A DNA stretch of 36,260 nt from Candidatus Onthenecus intestinigallinarum. GTDB taxonomy: Bacteria > Bacillota > Clostridia > Christensenellales > Aristaeellaceae. The position numbers and the translations under genes were made by a program. Each line of letters opens with the position of its first letter. Positions within the stretch are counted from its first letter, which is position 1. The stretch lies in assembly GCA_018713325.1 (NCBI GenBank), contig DVFJ01000027.1:1-36260 (forward strand), in the 5' to 3' direction. Under the pieces are notes generated by a model. The model did not search any database. It saw only the letters and a program-made list of their open reading frames with translations, and had not been told where the DNA came from. Below, in pieces: positions 1 to 8,325 of the stretch.

Positions 1-59
1 ACACGGATTTCTCCACACGATTTTGAGTCGCGGTCGTCTGCCAATTCCGACACACCGGC
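1..59 (-). tRNA. tRNA-Leu(CAA), 3' end outside window
   Basis: Read on the minus strand, this begins with acceptor strand GCCGGTG, then a D-arm, then anticodon loop CTCAAAA with anticodon CAA. The flanking 5-bp anticodon stem (CGCGA with TCGTG) pairs fully, with one G-U. A variable arm of the leucine type (GGA-GAAA-TCC) follows. The T-arm and acceptor 3' strand lie beyond base 1. The intact anticodon stem suggests a functional gene, unlike the related sequence 150 bases upstream. It is probably transcribed from the promoter at 373-401. Confidence 0.9.
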
Positions 60-83
60 ATTTATATTTTAATTTCCCTTGTG

Positions 84-119
84 TCCCGCACATCTCAGAT
101 TTTGGAGGGATGTGCGGGA
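84..119. repeat. Perfect 11-bp inverted repeat between the two tRNA-Leu sequences
   Basis: TCCCGCACATC and GATGTGCGGGA can form an 11-bp stem with a 14-base loop, inside an AT-rich 150-base interval. No T-run follows on either strand, so it is not a convincing intrinsic terminator. It could be an RNA processing element or part of a decayed insertion. Confidence 0.6.
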
Positions 120-209
120 GGGATATTAAAATCAAATGAAATTATGAAGTTGTGAAAACGCCGATTTATCAAGGGTTTTACCAGGGCACCCAACATTCTA
201 CGAAGTAGA

Positions 210-248
210 TTTTGAGTGCGGTGCGTCTGCCAATTCCGCCACACCGGC
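210..248 (-). pseudogene. Truncated tRNA-Leu(CAA), 5' half only
   Basis: The minus strand shows a textbook 5' half: GCCGGTG acceptor strand, D-arm, and anticodon loop CTCAAAA (anticodon CAA). The 3' side of the anticodon stem (TCTAC) does not pair with the 5' side (CCGCA), and no T-arm or acceptor-closing CACCGGC follows before the next tRNA. The similarity therefore stops at the anticodon loop. The following AT-rich sequence looks foreign to this GC-rich genome. This is most simply a tRNA gene cut by recombination, either an attachment-site scar or a tandem copy that lost its 3' half. Confidence 0.7.
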
Positions 249-315
249 GCAATGTGAAACGCGCGCGAAAGAATCGCCGGCATGCGGCCGCGCGCAACGT
301 GGGGGGGGAAGGAAG

Positions 316-365
316 CCGACACGGCGGTCATCCCCACCCGCCGTGTCGGAACCGCCGAAGCGGTT
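316..365 (-). other. Two stable hairpins at the 5' end of the tRNA transcript
   Basis: A perfect 12-bp stem (316-327 with 338-349, 10-base loop) sits next to a 6-bp stem (350-355 with 360-365). On the minus strand the smaller one reads AACCGC-TTCG-GCGGTT, which is the very stable C(UUCG)G tetraloop form. The smaller hairpin begins about where transcription from the 373-401 promoter should start, so the RNA would begin in a hairpin. The rest of 249-315 is GC-rich with an 8-C run and shows no gene. Confidence 0.7.
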
Positions 366-372
366 ATGGCTT

Positions 373-401
373 ATTATACAAAAAATTGCGGGCTCTGTCA
401 A
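373..401 (-). promoter_or_regulatory. Perfect consensus sigma-A promoter for the tRNA-Leu region
   Basis: The minus strand has TTGACA, a 17-bp spacer and TATAAT, an exact match to the housekeeping consensus. It points toward the two tRNA-Leu sequences, with a predicted start near 365. It begins only a few bases past the stop codon of the neighbouring gene, so it is an independent strong promoter for the stable RNA. Confidence 0.9.
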
Positions 402-405
402 CAGG

Positions 406-1368
406 TTAGCGCGCGTCCTCCGCCTGTGCCGCCTGACGCGTGAGCAGCAGATAGTCGGCGTCCGCGGCGGCCCAGCGGGTCACGGCAAAGGCGGTCTGCG
501 TGCCCTCGACGGCCAGTGTATACGACGACGGCTCAACGGATTCGCCGCCGGTCAGGAAGAGCGAGCACAGGCCGTCCACCTCTGCGGCGGCCAGCCTGTC
601 GCCGTCCAGGCGCATGGCGCCCGGCACCATGGCGCTGTCGGCCTCCGGGTCGCGCGGGAGGCGCGCGCAGATCAGGCAGGCTTCTTCCAGCCCGGCGGGC
701 AGCGCCGAGACCAGCCCGGCGTCCAGCCATGCACAGAGGGCCTCCGCCAGCGCGGCCTCGCGCGTCTCGGCCACGCCATCCTGCGTGAGGATGAACGCGC
801 TGCGCTTGCCCTGCGCAAACATCAGGTACAGGCAGGAGAGCGGACCGTCCGCAGAGGAGGCAAACATCGCGCGCGCGTTGTCATAGTCCTCTTCGCTGAA
901 GCGGTCTGTCAGCGAAAGCTGGAAGCCGTTGACGTTTCTGGAGAGCAGTTCGGACAGCGACTGCATCGTCCCCACGGCGCTGAGGGTGTCATAGGTCTGA
1001 GGCGAGTATGGGGAACGCAGGTGCACCACCGTCGAGACGTTGAGCGCGCGCAGCTTCTGATACATCATGCTGCGCGTGCCGTCTGCGAACAGATGCACGG
1101 ACAGGTAATCGCCGTCGATCAGCAGGTTCTGATACGACGTGTCCGGCAGCGTGCCCGTGATGCCGTTGGCGCTGTCGCGCCCGTCGCGCGAGCCGGACAT
1201 CAGGATCGAGCCTGAGCCGCCGCACAGCGCGCACGTTGCGCCGCCGACGCTGCCGCGCCCGCCGCACGTGGGGCAGGAAACCTGCTGCGTGTCGGCCAGT
1301 CCATGCAGCCAGAAGCAGGCCAGCAGCACGGCGAGCAGGCCGCAAGTCAAACGCTGAATTGCCTTCAA
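406..1368 (-). CDS. Secreted protein with DnaJ-type zinc ribbon, unknown function
   Basis: A 320-residue protein. The start is taken at TTG, 9 bases after AAAGGAGG; an upstream ATG frame has no such site and would bury the signal peptide. Residues 1 to about 25 form a signal peptide (basic start, then a Leu/Ala-rich core, cleavage plausible near GLA). Next come two CxxCGGxG motifs (Cys32, Cys35, Cys46, Cys49), the pattern of the DnaJ central zinc finger, but there is no J domain. The remaining 260 residues are not a family I recognise. The stop of dnaX lies about 100 bases upstream of the start, so both may share one transcript. An exported four-cysteine ribbon would bind zinc or form disulfides outside the cell. 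Function unassigned. Confidence 0.8.
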   Translation of the reverse strand: MKAIQRLTCGLLAVLLACFWLHGLADTQQVSCPTCGGRGSVGGATCALCGGSGSILMSGSRDGRDSANGITGTLPDTSYQNLLIDGDYLSVHLFADGTRSMMYQKLRALNVSTVVHLRSPYSPQTYDTLSAVGTMQSLSELLSRNVNGFQLSLTDRFSEEDYDNARAMFASSADGPLSCLYLMFAQGKRSAFILTQDGVAETREAALAEALCAWLDAGLVSALPAGLEEACLICARLPRDPEADSAMVPGAMRLDGDRLAAAEVDGLCSLFLTGGESVEPSSYTLAVEGTQTAFAVTRWAAADADYLLLTRQAAQAEDAR

Positions 1369-1377
1369 CGGAGAATT

Positions 1378-1385
1378 CCTCCTTT
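1378..1385 (-). promoter_or_regulatory. Ribosome binding site deciding a TTG start
   Basis: AAAGGAGG on the minus strand lies 9 bases ahead of the TTG at 1368. No ATG or GTG with a comparable site exists before the signal peptide, so TTG is the likely start of the secreted zinc-ribbon protein. Confidence 0.75.
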
Positions 1386-1471
1386 TTGTCCGTGGAAAAC
1401 GCGGGAAAGAATGGCTTGGAATGGATGCACCGATTATAACACAGCCGCGCGGCCGTTGGCAATCGGTCAAT

Positions 1472-3142
1472 CTATTCGTCCGTCACCTGCACGTTTTCGC
1501 GCCCAAAGACGCCGAATACGCGGTCCAGCCGCTGCTGCGCCGCCTGCTGCGCATCGCGGGGCTGCGGAGCCTCTCCTTCATGTTCGACGCACAGGCGTGC
1601 CGGCGCGCCGCCCGCACGGGCCAGCGCCTCCTCTACGACCGCGCGCTTGTCGTCCCGCCGGAGCATGTTCATGTAGATGGCCACGGCTGGATCCTTGGCG
1701 AAGGTCAGCACATAGGCGCCGTCGCGAACGCCCTGATAGCGCCCCATGGAGACTGAACCGAAGATCAGCGGCGCGCTGCGCTTGAGATCGCGCATCGCCG
1801 CATCCCACACGTCGTCCGGCGCACGCCCGGCGGGCGTGGGCTGCGGGGCGGACGCGGGCTTCGGGGTGGGTGCGGGCTGCTGCGGGGCGGCCACGGGCTG
1901 CGGGGCGGCTACGGACTGCGGGGCGGCCACAGGCCGTGAGGCAGGCGCGGGCTGCGAGGCTGTCGCGGGCTGCGGGGCAGGCACGCCCTGCGCGAGCCGG
2001 CGCTCGATCAGCCCGACGCGCTCCTCCAGCGCGGCGAGCGAGACGGACTCCTCCGGCTGGCAGGCGCGCACGACGGCCACCTCCAGTGCGATGCGCGGCT
2101 GGGAGGCCCACTTCATGTCCGTCTCGCACGCGAGGAAGACGTCCAGCATGCGCAGCAGGCGCGCGCGCGAGCAGCCCTCGACCTGCGCGCGGTACTGCGC
2201 GGCGTCCTCCTGCGTGACGTCCAGCAGCTCAGGCAGTGCGTCGCCGCAGGTCTGCGCCAGCATGAGCGCGCGCAGGTGCCCGCTCAACTCGCGGGCGAAT
2301 ACCTGCGCCTCGCGGCCCAGGCGCATCAGCTCGTCCACCATGGCCAGGCACGCGGGCGCATCGCCGGAGAGCAGCGAACCGGAAAAGCGGAACAGGAACC
2401 CGCGGTCGCTCGCGCCCAGCACCTGCAGCACGACCGCCTCATCCAGCGAACCGCCCTGCGCGCAGGCCAGGCACATGTCCAGAATGGACAGCGCGTCGCG
2501 CATGCCGCCCTCCGCTGCGCGCGCAATGCGCTCCAGTGCGGCGGGCGAGGCCTGGGCGCCGGCGCCCTGCGCGGCCTGCGCAAGCCGCCCGACGATCTGG
2601 CGCGTTGGGATGCGCGAGAAGTCGAACCGCTGGCAGCGCGAGAGGATCGTCGCGGGCAGCTTTTGCGGCTCGGTCGTGGCCAGGATGAATACGACGTGCG
2701 CGGGCGGCTCCTCCAGCGTCTTGAGCAGCGCGTTGAACGCGCCCGCGGAGAGCATGTGCACCTCGTCGACGATGTAGACGCGATAGCGCCCGCTCTGCGG
2801 CGGATACTTGACCTTCTCGCGCAGGTCGCGGATCTCATCCACGCCGTTGTTGGACGCCGCGTCGATCTCGACGATGTCCAGGCAGTTTTCCGCCTGCAGC
2901 GCCTGGCAGGTGGCGCACGCGCCGCAGGGCTCCCCGCGCTCGGGCCGCTCGCAGTTGACGGCCCGGGCGAGCACCTTGGCCGCAGAGGTCTTGCCCGTGC
3001 CGCGGCTGCCGCAGAACAGATAGGCGTGGGCGATGCGGCCGGACTGCACCTGATTGCGCAGCGTGGCGATGACGTTTTCCTGCCCGACGAAGTCGTCGAA
3101 GCGCGCGGGACGCCATTGACGATAGAGCGCCTGATACGACAT
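1472..3142 (-). CDS. dnaX: DNA polymerase III subunit gamma/tau
   Basis: Clamp-loader ATPase of the replisome, 556 residues. Walker A GSRGTGKT is at 45-52. The zinc module has Cys64, Cys73, Cys76 and Cys79, Walker B is VYIVDEVH (Asp126, Glu127), and the SRC motif is at 168-170. Domain III is followed by a Pro/Ala/Gln-rich linker containing PVAAPQ repeats and a tau-like C-terminal domain. The ATG is chosen because the protein then begins SYQALYRQWRP, the usual DnaX N-terminus, and a GAGAGG site precedes it; the frame is open further upstream. The common partners ybaB and recR are absent downstream, where a secreted protein follows. No A-rich frameshift site for making a short gamma form was noticed. 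Confidence 0.96.
   Translation of the reverse strand: MSYQALYRQWRPARFDDFVGQENVIATLRNQVQSGRIAHAYLFCGSRGTGKTSAAKVLARAVNCERPERGEPCGACATCQALQAENCLDIVEIDAASNNGVDEIRDLREKVKYPPQSGRYRVYIVDEVHMLSAGAFNALLKTLEEPPAHVVFILATTEPQKLPATILSRCQRFDFSRIPTRQIVGRLAQAAQGAGAQASPAALERIARAAEGGMRDALSILDMCLACAQGGSLDEAVVLQVLGASDRGFLFRFSGSLLSGDAPACLAMVDELMRLGREAQVFARELSGHLRALMLAQTCGDALPELLDVTQEDAAQYRAQVEGCSRARLLRMLDVFLACETDMKWASQPRIALEVAVVRACQPEESVSLAALEERVGLIERRLAQGVPAPQPATASQPAPASRPVAAPQSVAAPQPVAAPQQPAPTPKPASAPQPTPAGRAPDDVWDAAMRDLKRSAPLIFGSVSMGRYQGVRDGAYVLTFAKDPAVAIYMNMLRRDDKRAVVEEALARAGGAPARLCVEHEGEAPQPRDAQQAAQQRLDRVFGVFGRENVQVTDE
1880..1933. repeat. Three 18-bp tandem repeats in the dnaX linker
   Basis: Three near-identical 18-bp units starting CTGCGGGGCGGC lie end to end and encode repeated Pro-Val-Ala-Ala-Pro-Gln-type hexapeptides in the disordered linker of DnaX. 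In-frame length variation between strains is likely here. Confidence 0.8.
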
Positions 3143-3206
3143 ATGCACAAAACCTCTCTTTGATGCGCCCGGCCGGCATTTTGGCGGGCGCGTGCCCTTT
3201 CTCTCT

Positions 3207-3235
3207 ATTATCATCCCTTCGCCCGGATTGCGCAA
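3207..3235 (-). promoter_or_regulatory. Promoter for dnaX
   Basis: On the minus strand, TTGCGC, 17 bp, GATAAT, with a leader of about 60 bases before the dnaX ATG. The rest of the 254-base gap to the divergent export operon shows no gene. Confidence 0.65.
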
Positions 3236-3330
3236 GTCTTTTTTCGCATCGTCCGGCCGGGCCGGGCATAGGCTTGGAGCGCCGCATCCGACATTTCGCG
3301 CGCGGAAGGGCGTATGTGAGCGCATTTCTC

Positions 3331-3359
3331 TTGCAATGATTAGGCGGCTAATGTATACT
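3331..3359 (+). promoter_or_regulatory. Promoter for the export operon
   Basis: TTGCAA, 17 bp, TATACT, giving a leader of about 30 bases before the adaptor start codon. It is divergent from the dnaX promoter, about 100 bp away. Confidence 0.65.
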
Positions 3360-3396
3360 ATCCTCTGCCGAAAACCGAAGGAATGGGAGATTGAGC

Positions 3397-4956
3397 ATGA
3401 AGAAAAAGGGAATCGCGATCATCGCCGTCGCCGCCGTGGCGGCAGCGGCGCTGTTGTATGGCGCGACGCGCGGCGGCGGGACACTGACGGCCGCCTCGCT
3501 GAACCTGGAGGGCGCGCAGGTCACGCGCGGAGATATCTCCGCGACCGTGCACGGCACGGGCACGCTGGAGGCGTGCGAGGAGCGCGACGTCTACCTGCAG
3601 ACGGGCGGGCGCGTGGAGACGGTCTGGGTCGAGGACGGCGATGCCGTAGAGGCGGGGCAGCTGCTCTTCACGCTGGAGGATGAGGACCTGCGCGATCAGC
3701 TGCGCGCGCTGGAGGACGAGCTGTACCAGCTGGAGCTGGAGCTGTCGGCCGCGGGCATTCGGGATGGCTCCACGACGGTGCGCGCGCCGGTGGGCGGGCG
3801 CGTGAAGGCGCTGCGCATCGACGAGGGCGACGATCTGGAGACCGTGCAGGGCCAGTATGGCGCGCTGATGGTGATCTCCTCTGACGGGCGTATGAACGTG
3901 ACCGTGCCGGCGCAGGCGCTGGAGGCGGGCCAGGAGGTGCGCGTCCACGTGGACGGCAAGGTCGAGGAGGGCACGGTGACGTCCGTGGCGGACGGCCAGG
4001 CGGTCGTCACGATCCGCAACGACGAATACGCGGCGGGCGAGACGGCCTCGGTGCGCCTCACGTCGGGCGAGGAGGTCGGCACGGGCGCGCTGGAGGTGAG
4101 CAAGCCGGTGCGCATCACGGGCGTGTCGGGCACCGTGCGGCGCGTGTCGGTCGAGGAGGGCGACGAGGTGGACGCGGGCGACACGCTCTTCACGCTCGAG
4201 AGCGGTCCCGTCTCGCTGACGCTGGAGGAGCGCCTGCTCGAGCTGGAGCAGAAGCGGCGCGACGTCGAGGCCGTGCGCCGCGACATTGAAAACCTGCAGG
4301 TGCGCGCGCCCATTGCGGGCACGGTGGATGCCGTCGCGCTGTACGAGGGCATGAGCGCGCAGGCGGGCACGGTCGCCGCCACGGTGCTGGACGCCACGCG
4401 CATGAAGGTGCGCCTGGCCGTGGATGAGCTGGACATCGCCTCCGTGCAGCCGGGACAGACGGCACAGGTCAAGCTGGACGCGCTGCCGGGCCACACCTAT
4501 CAGGCGGTGGTCGACCGCGTGCTGCCCCTGGGCGAGCGCACGGGCGAGATCACGCGCTATGACGTGCTTCTCTACATGGACGGCCAGGATGGCATGCTGC
4601 CGCAGATGAGCGCCTCCGGCGACATCGAGGTCGACAGCGCGCAGGGCACGCTGCTCGTGCCGGTGGCGGCGCTGCAGACCGTGGGCGAGGATTACTATGT
4701 CATGCGCATGCCCACCGATGCGGACCTGGCGGGCGCGAGCGTGCCGCGCTCGCAGCGCGCCAATCCGTTCGCGCAGCCGGATGACGCCGCGCTGTTGCAA
4801 TCCATCGCGCCGCAGCTGATGACGCCGGTGCAGGTCGGCCTGGTCGCGGGCGAGCAGGCCCAGATCCTCTCCGGCCTGTCCGAGGGCGACGAGGTCGTGC
4901 TTGTGCGCAGCGGCAACAGCCTGCTGGATACCATGATGTCGATGAGGAGCATGTGA
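3397..4956 (+). CDS. HlyD/MacA-type membrane fusion protein of an ABC exporter
   Basis: A 519-residue adaptor with an N-terminal transmembrane anchor (about 6-22). Biotinyl-lipoyl-like half motifs appear at about 65-95 ([18 protein letters not shown]), 130-145, 243-268 ([18 protein letters not shown]) and 303-325. Each of the two lipoyl units encloses a short charged helix (97-118 and 273-300), so the protein looks like two adaptor units in tandem. The C-terminal part has the usual beta-barrel and membrane-proximal signatures. The ATG is chosen over a TTG two codons upstream because GGGAG lies 7 bases before it. It is first in an operon with an ATPase and a permease, as in the MacAB and YknXYZ families. 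The substrate cannot be read from sequence; peptides, antibiotics or toxic metabolites are typical for the family. Confidence 0.85.
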   Translation: MKKKGIAIIAVAAVAAAALLYGATRGGGTLTAASLNLEGAQVTRGDISATVHGTGTLEACEERDVYLQTGGRVETVWVEDGDAVEAGQLLFTLEDEDLRDQLRALEDELYQLELELSAAGIRDGSTTVRAPVGGRVKALRIDEGDDLETVQGQYGALMVISSDGRMNVTVPAQALEAGQEVRVHVDGKVEEGTVTSVADGQAVVTIRNDEYAAGETASVRLTSGEEVGTGALEVSKPVRITGVSGTVRRVSVEEGDEVDAGDTLFTLESGPVSLTLEERLLELEQKRRDVEAVRRDIENLQVRAPIAGTVDAVALYEGMSAQAGTVAATVLDATRMKVRLAVDELDIASVQPGQTAQVKLDALPGHTYQAVVDRVLPLGERTGEITRYDVLLYMDGQDGMLPQMSASGDIEVDSAQGTLLVPVAALQTVGEDYYVMRMPTDADLAGASVPRSQRANPFAQPDDAALLQSIAPQLMTPVQVGLVAGEQAQILSGLSEGDEVVLVRSGNSLLDTMMSMRSM

Positions 4957-4958
4957 TT

Positions 4959-5663
4959 ATGATCGAACTGGATGACATCCAAAAGCGGTACGTGCTCGGC
5001 GGCGAGACGGTCACGGCGCTCGACCACGTGAACCTGACGGTCGGCGACCACGAGTACGTGTCGATCATCGGGCCGTCGGGCTCGGGCAAGTCCACGCTCA
5101 TGAACATCATCGGCTGCCTGGATGCGGCCGACGGCGGCGTCTACCGGCTGGACGGCGTGGACATCGCGCGCTACAGCCAGCGCCAGCTCGCGTCCATCCG
5201 CGGGCGCAAGATCGGCTTTGTGTTCCAGCAGTTCAACCTGCTGCAGAAGCTGACGGCCTATGAGAACGTCGAGCTGCCGCTGATCTATCAGGGCGTGAGC
5301 GAGAAGGAGCGGCGCGTGCGCGTGGGCGAGGCGCTCGGCCGTGTGGGCCTGGGCCAGCGCATGCACCACCGGCCCAACCAGCTGTCGGGCGGCCAGCAGC
5401 AGCGCGTGGCCGTGGCGCGCGCGGTCGTCACGCGCCCGTCGATCATCCTGGCCGACGAGCCGACGGGCAACCTCGACTCGAAGACCACCGTGGAGATCAT
5501 GGACATGCTCGAGGAGCTGCACGCGCAGGGCAACGCCATCGTGCTCATCACGCACAACCCGGAGATCGCCGCGCGCGCGCCGCGCTGCGTGCACATCCGC
5601 GACGGCCGCCTGAGCGAGGTGGAGCCGGGCGGCAGCCGGGCCGTGGAAGGAGGCGGCGCATGA
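4959..5663 (+). CDS. ABC transporter ATP-binding protein, MacB/LolD/YknY type
   Basis: A 234-residue ATPase powering the neighbouring permease. Visible motifs are Walker [10 protein letters not shown] (38-46), Q-loop Gln90 in VFQQFNLL, signature LSGGQ (142-146), Walker B ILADEP (163-168) and switch His199. The ATG at 4959 is chosen because GAGGAG is 9 bases upstream; a GTG at 4953 would be only 3 bases from it. The start lies just after the adaptor stop (ATGTGATTATG), and the stop overlaps the permease start by 4 bases, so translation is probably coupled. Confidence 0.92.
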   Translation: MIELDDIQKRYVLGGETVTALDHVNLTVGDHEYVSIIGPSGSGKSTLMNIIGCLDAADGGVYRLDGVDIARYSQRQLASIRGRKIGFVFQQFNLLQKLTAYENVELPLIYQGVSEKERRVRVGEALGRVGLGQRMHHRPNQLSGGQQQRVAVARAVVTRPSIILADEPTGNLDSKTTVEIMDMLEELHAQGNAIVLITHNPEIAARAPRCVHIRDGRLSEVEPGGSRAVEGGGA

Positions 5664-6826
5664 AGCAGTCGATCAAGATGGCTCTCTCTTCGATCCTCTC
5701 CAACAAGATGCGCTCGTTCCTGACGGTGCTGGGCGTCATCATCGGCGTGGTGGCGGTGGTCGTGCTCTCCTCGCTGGGCGAGGGCGCGATGGACAGCGTC
5801 ACCGGCCAGATCGAGGATCTGGGCGCGAACCTGATGCAGGTGACGGTCAAGACCGACCGCTACACCGGTATCGACCTGGACAACCTCGCCTCGCTCGCCG
5901 ATGGGGAGACGATCAGCGCCGTGTCGCCCGTCCTCAGCCAGAGCGTGACGGCCAAGTCCACGCTGGATACCTACGACTGCACGCTGGAGGGCGTGGGCGC
6001 GTCCTACTTTTATATCCGCCAGCTCGAGGTCGAGCAGGGCGTGACCGTCGGCGAGCTGGACAACGACCTGCGCCTGCCGGTGTGCGTCATTGGCGTCAAG
6101 GTCGCCGACCGGCTCTTCGGCACGCGCGACGTCCTGGGCCAGAGCGTGTCCGTGCGCGGGTACGACCTGCGCATCGTGGGCGTGCTGGAGGAGCAGGGCT
6201 CGAGCATGATCATCTCCGACGACGAGAAGATCATCATTCCCTTTACGCTCGCCCAGCGCATGTTCGGCTCCACGTCCATCACGAGCTTTTACGCCTCCGG
6301 CGCGTCGGAGGACGTCATGGACCAGGCCGAGCAGCGCCTGCGCCGCTTCGTCTCCGCGCGCGTGAGCGATCCGGACGACGACTTCTCCCTGACCAGCCAG
6401 TCCGCCGTGCTGGACATGATGGATGAGGTCACCGCCACGCTCACCACGCTGATCACCGGCATCGCCGGCATCGCGCTGCTCGTGGGCGGCATCGGCATCA
6501 TGAACATCATGCTCGTGTCGGTCACGGAGCGCACGCGCGAGATCGGCATCCGCAAGGCCATCGGCGCGCCGCGCAGCGCGATCCTCATGCAGTTCCTGAT
6601 CGAGGCGATCGTGCTGTCCGTGGCGGGCGCGCTGATCGGCCTGGCCGTCTCGGCGGCGTTGCTGCTGGCGCTGCGCGGCCCCATGGGCATCCCGACGCTG
6701 GCGGTCTCGCCGGGCAGCGCGACGCTCGCGCTCACGTTTGCGGTGTGCATCGGCGTGCTGTTTGGCATCTATCCGGCCAATAAGGCCAGCAAGCTCAATC
6801 CCATCGAGGCGCTGCGCCACGAGTGA
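5660..6826 (+). CDS. MacB/FtsX-like ABC transporter permease
   Basis: A 388-residue permease. One transmembrane helix near 20-38 is followed by a large extracellular MacB-core-type domain (about 40-260) and three C-terminal helices with FtsX-family features, including [15 protein letters not shown] after the second helix. The start ATGA overlaps the ATPase stop. With the adaptor and ATPase this completes a tripartite exporter. In a monoderm cell it would move substrate across one membrane without TolC. A 17-bp hairpin follows the stop and ends the operon. Confidence 0.9.
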   Translation: MKQSIKMALSSILSNKMRSFLTVLGVIIGVVAVVVLSSLGEGAMDSVTGQIEDLGANLMQVTVKTDRYTGIDLDNLASLADGETISAVSPVLSQSVTAKSTLDTYDCTLEGVGASYFYIRQLEVEQGVTVGELDNDLRLPVCVIGVKVADRLFGTRDVLGQSVSVRGYDLRIVGVLEEQGSSMIISDDEKIIIPFTLAQRMFGSTSITSFYASGASEDVMDQAEQRLRRFVSARVSDPDDDFSLTSQSAVLDMMDEVTATLTTLITGIAGIALLVGGIGIMNIMLVSVTERTREIGIRKAIGAPRSAILMQFLIEAIVLSVAGALIGLAVSAALLLALRGPMGIPTLAVSPGSATLALTFAVCIGVLFGIYPANKASKLNPIEALRHE

Positions 6827-6833
6827 GCGTCAA

Positions 6834-6871
6834 AAGGGCGCGGGGGAGACGTTCGTCTCCCCCGCGCCCTT
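6834..6871. terminator. 17-bp hairpin between convergent genes
   Basis: A perfect 17-bp stem (6834-6850 with 6855-6871) with a GTTC loop separates the convergent permease and GH4-like genes. T-runs are poor on the plus side; on the minus strand the flanking AAAA gives a short T-run. It probably ends transcription from both directions. Confidence 0.75.
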
Positions 6872-6879
6872 GTCTTGCC

Positions 6880-8283
6880 CTATCGGACCTCCAGGTTCCA
6901 GCCGCGCAGCGATTCGGCGCTGTCCTGCAGCATGGTGCGCATGAGCTTGAGCGCGGCGCGCTCGGGCACGCGGCAGAGCATGGGGTCGCCCAGAAAGGCC
7001 GAGACGGCCTGCTGCGCGTCGCGCGCGCGAAGGGCGGCGAGCACGCCCTCCTGCGCGGCAAAGGCCGGCGCGAGCAGCGCCGAAAGCGGCGGGGCGAGCG
7101 GCCCGGCCATCAGCGGCACGGCAGACCCGGCGCGCAGCAGTACGGGCGTCTCCACTGCGGCCTGACGCGGCGCGTTCTCGATCTGTCCGGCATTGGGCAG
7201 GCTGGCGCTGACGAGCGCGTCGCCCAGGCCGCACAGCGCGCGCAGCGCCGTGGCGGCAGGGCCGCCGGAAGGCGCGGGGCTTGCGGATTCCTCGCCCGAG
7301 AGCAGCCGCGCCGCGTGCGCGTCGAACGCGCGCCGCCGCTCCCGGTGAAACGAGGCGCCCGTGCGTCCGAACTTCCATTCGAGCGCGCACTCGGGCGTGC
7401 GCAGGTAGCGCGTGCTGGGCAGAAAGTCCGCCAGCCGCCGGTCCTCGCCCGCAGGCAGCGCGCCCAGGCGCAGGCTCAGGTCCAGCTGCACGCGGCGCGC
7501 GCAGGCGGAGGGATCGGAAAGCCACGCGTCCTCCTGGCCTTCGGCATAGCCGGACACGGCAAATTTGCGCGCGAAGTCCTGCCATACGCCCATCAGATCG
7601 ACGTCATGCCACGCGGCCCGCGTGATGCAGCAAAAGCGGCTGACGCCGGATGCGGCGTAGACGACCTCGCGCGCCCGCGCCCCCGCCACGCCGCGCATCT
7701 CGTACAGCGCGCGGCACAGCAGTGCGAGCGCGTCGGGCACATCGGCGGTCAGGCCCAGCGCGCGGATCTGCGGGTAGGCGGCGTACATCGCCCGCAGGCC
7801 GTGCGCGATGGGATCGCACAGCAGCAGCACAAACGCCCGCGGACAGCGCGCCTTGACGTCCAGCGCCAGCCGCTCCAGCGCCGGCCCCATGCGCAGCGCG
7901 CGCATCAGTCCGCCCGGCCCTGCCGCGTCGCCCGCGCCCTGATAGACGCCGCACAGCTCCGGCGCGTGCAGGTCGGACTCCAGCTCCCGCGGCGAGGGCG
8001 CGCGGCCGAATACGCACACAAAGTCCGCGCCGTCCAGCGCCTCGGCCTGCGACCGGCAGGCCGTGAAGGCAAACCGTCCCGCCGCGCCCGGCTCGCGCCG
8101 CATCCGCGCGCCCAGCGCCGCGGCGCGCGCGCAGCCGGCGGCGTCTGCATCCCACAGCGCGACCGTGCCGGCGACCGATTCCTCCAGCGACAGGTCGCCC
8201 ATCAGCGGCAGCGCGCGCCCGTCCGCCGCACCGCCGATGAGGGCGATGCGCACGTCCCACGCCCGCCTTCCATCCGTGTACAT
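6880..8283 (-). CDS. GH4-family-like protein without the family metal ligands
   Basis: A 467-residue protein related to NAD- and Mn-dependent glycosidases of family GH4 (LplD/AglB type). Supporting features are an N-terminal nucleotide-binding-like strand (VRIALIGG, 11-18), EALDGADFV (81-89), CDP (156-158) in the place of the TNP motif, and the strongly GH4-like segment LPNAGQIEN..RQAAVETPV near 365-380. Two expected sites are altered. GLCH is GLTA (177-180) and GxNHF is GVSRF (213-217), so the Cys and His that hold the metal in known GH4 enzymes are Thr179 and Arg216. It may be a regulatory or pseudo-enzyme, or use another chemistry. The ATG is chosen because the nucleotide-binding strand follows directly and the promoter at 8326-8354 lies upstream; the frame is open further upstream. 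Divergent to the GH3 gene. Confidence 0.75.
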   Translation of the reverse strand: MYTDGRRAWDVRIALIGGAADGRALPLMGDLSLEESVAGTVALWDADAAGCARAAALGARMRREPGAAGRFAFTACRSQAEALDGADFVCVFGRAPSPRELESDLHAPELCGVYQGAGDAAGPGGLMRALRMGPALERLALDVKARCPRAFVLLLCDPIAHGLRAMYAAYPQIRALGLTADVPDALALLCRALYEMRGVAGARAREVVYAASGVSRFCCITRAAWHDVDLMGVWQDFARKFAVSGYAEGQEDAWLSDPSACARRVQLDLSLRLGALPAGEDRRLADFLPSTRYLRTPECALEWKFGRTGASFHRERRRAFDAHAARLLSGEESASPAPSGGPAATALRALCGLGDALVSASLPNAGQIENAPRQAAVETPVLLRAGSAVPLMAGPLAPPLSALLAPAFAAQEGVLAALRARDAQQAVSAFLGDPMLCRVPERAALKLMRTMLQDSAESLRGWNLEVR

Positions 8284-8325
8284 ATTCCATCCGTCCTTCC
8301 GCAAGAGAGGATTTGCGCTGTGTCC

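Noticed and set aside
60..248. A group I intron splitting tRNA-Leu at the anticodon loop
   Set aside because: The interval is only about 150 bases, has no intron core pattern, and the next sequence is a second tRNA 5' half, not the missing 3' exon.
249..365. T-box or other riboswitch in the tRNA leader
   Set aside because: No T-box sequence or downstream biosynthetic gene is present; the hairpins are simple stems.
95..401. Small minus-strand proteins over the tRNA region (reading VAELADAPHSKS and similar)
   Set aside because: These are the well-known spurious translations of tRNA-Leu genes.
1880..1933. CRISPR-like repeat array
   Set aside because: The 18-bp units are contiguous, without spacers, and lie in the coding frame of the DnaX linker.
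1472..3142. Programmed frameshift in dnaX
   Set aside because: No A-rich slippery heptamer with a downstream stem was seen at the expected place after the ATPase domains.
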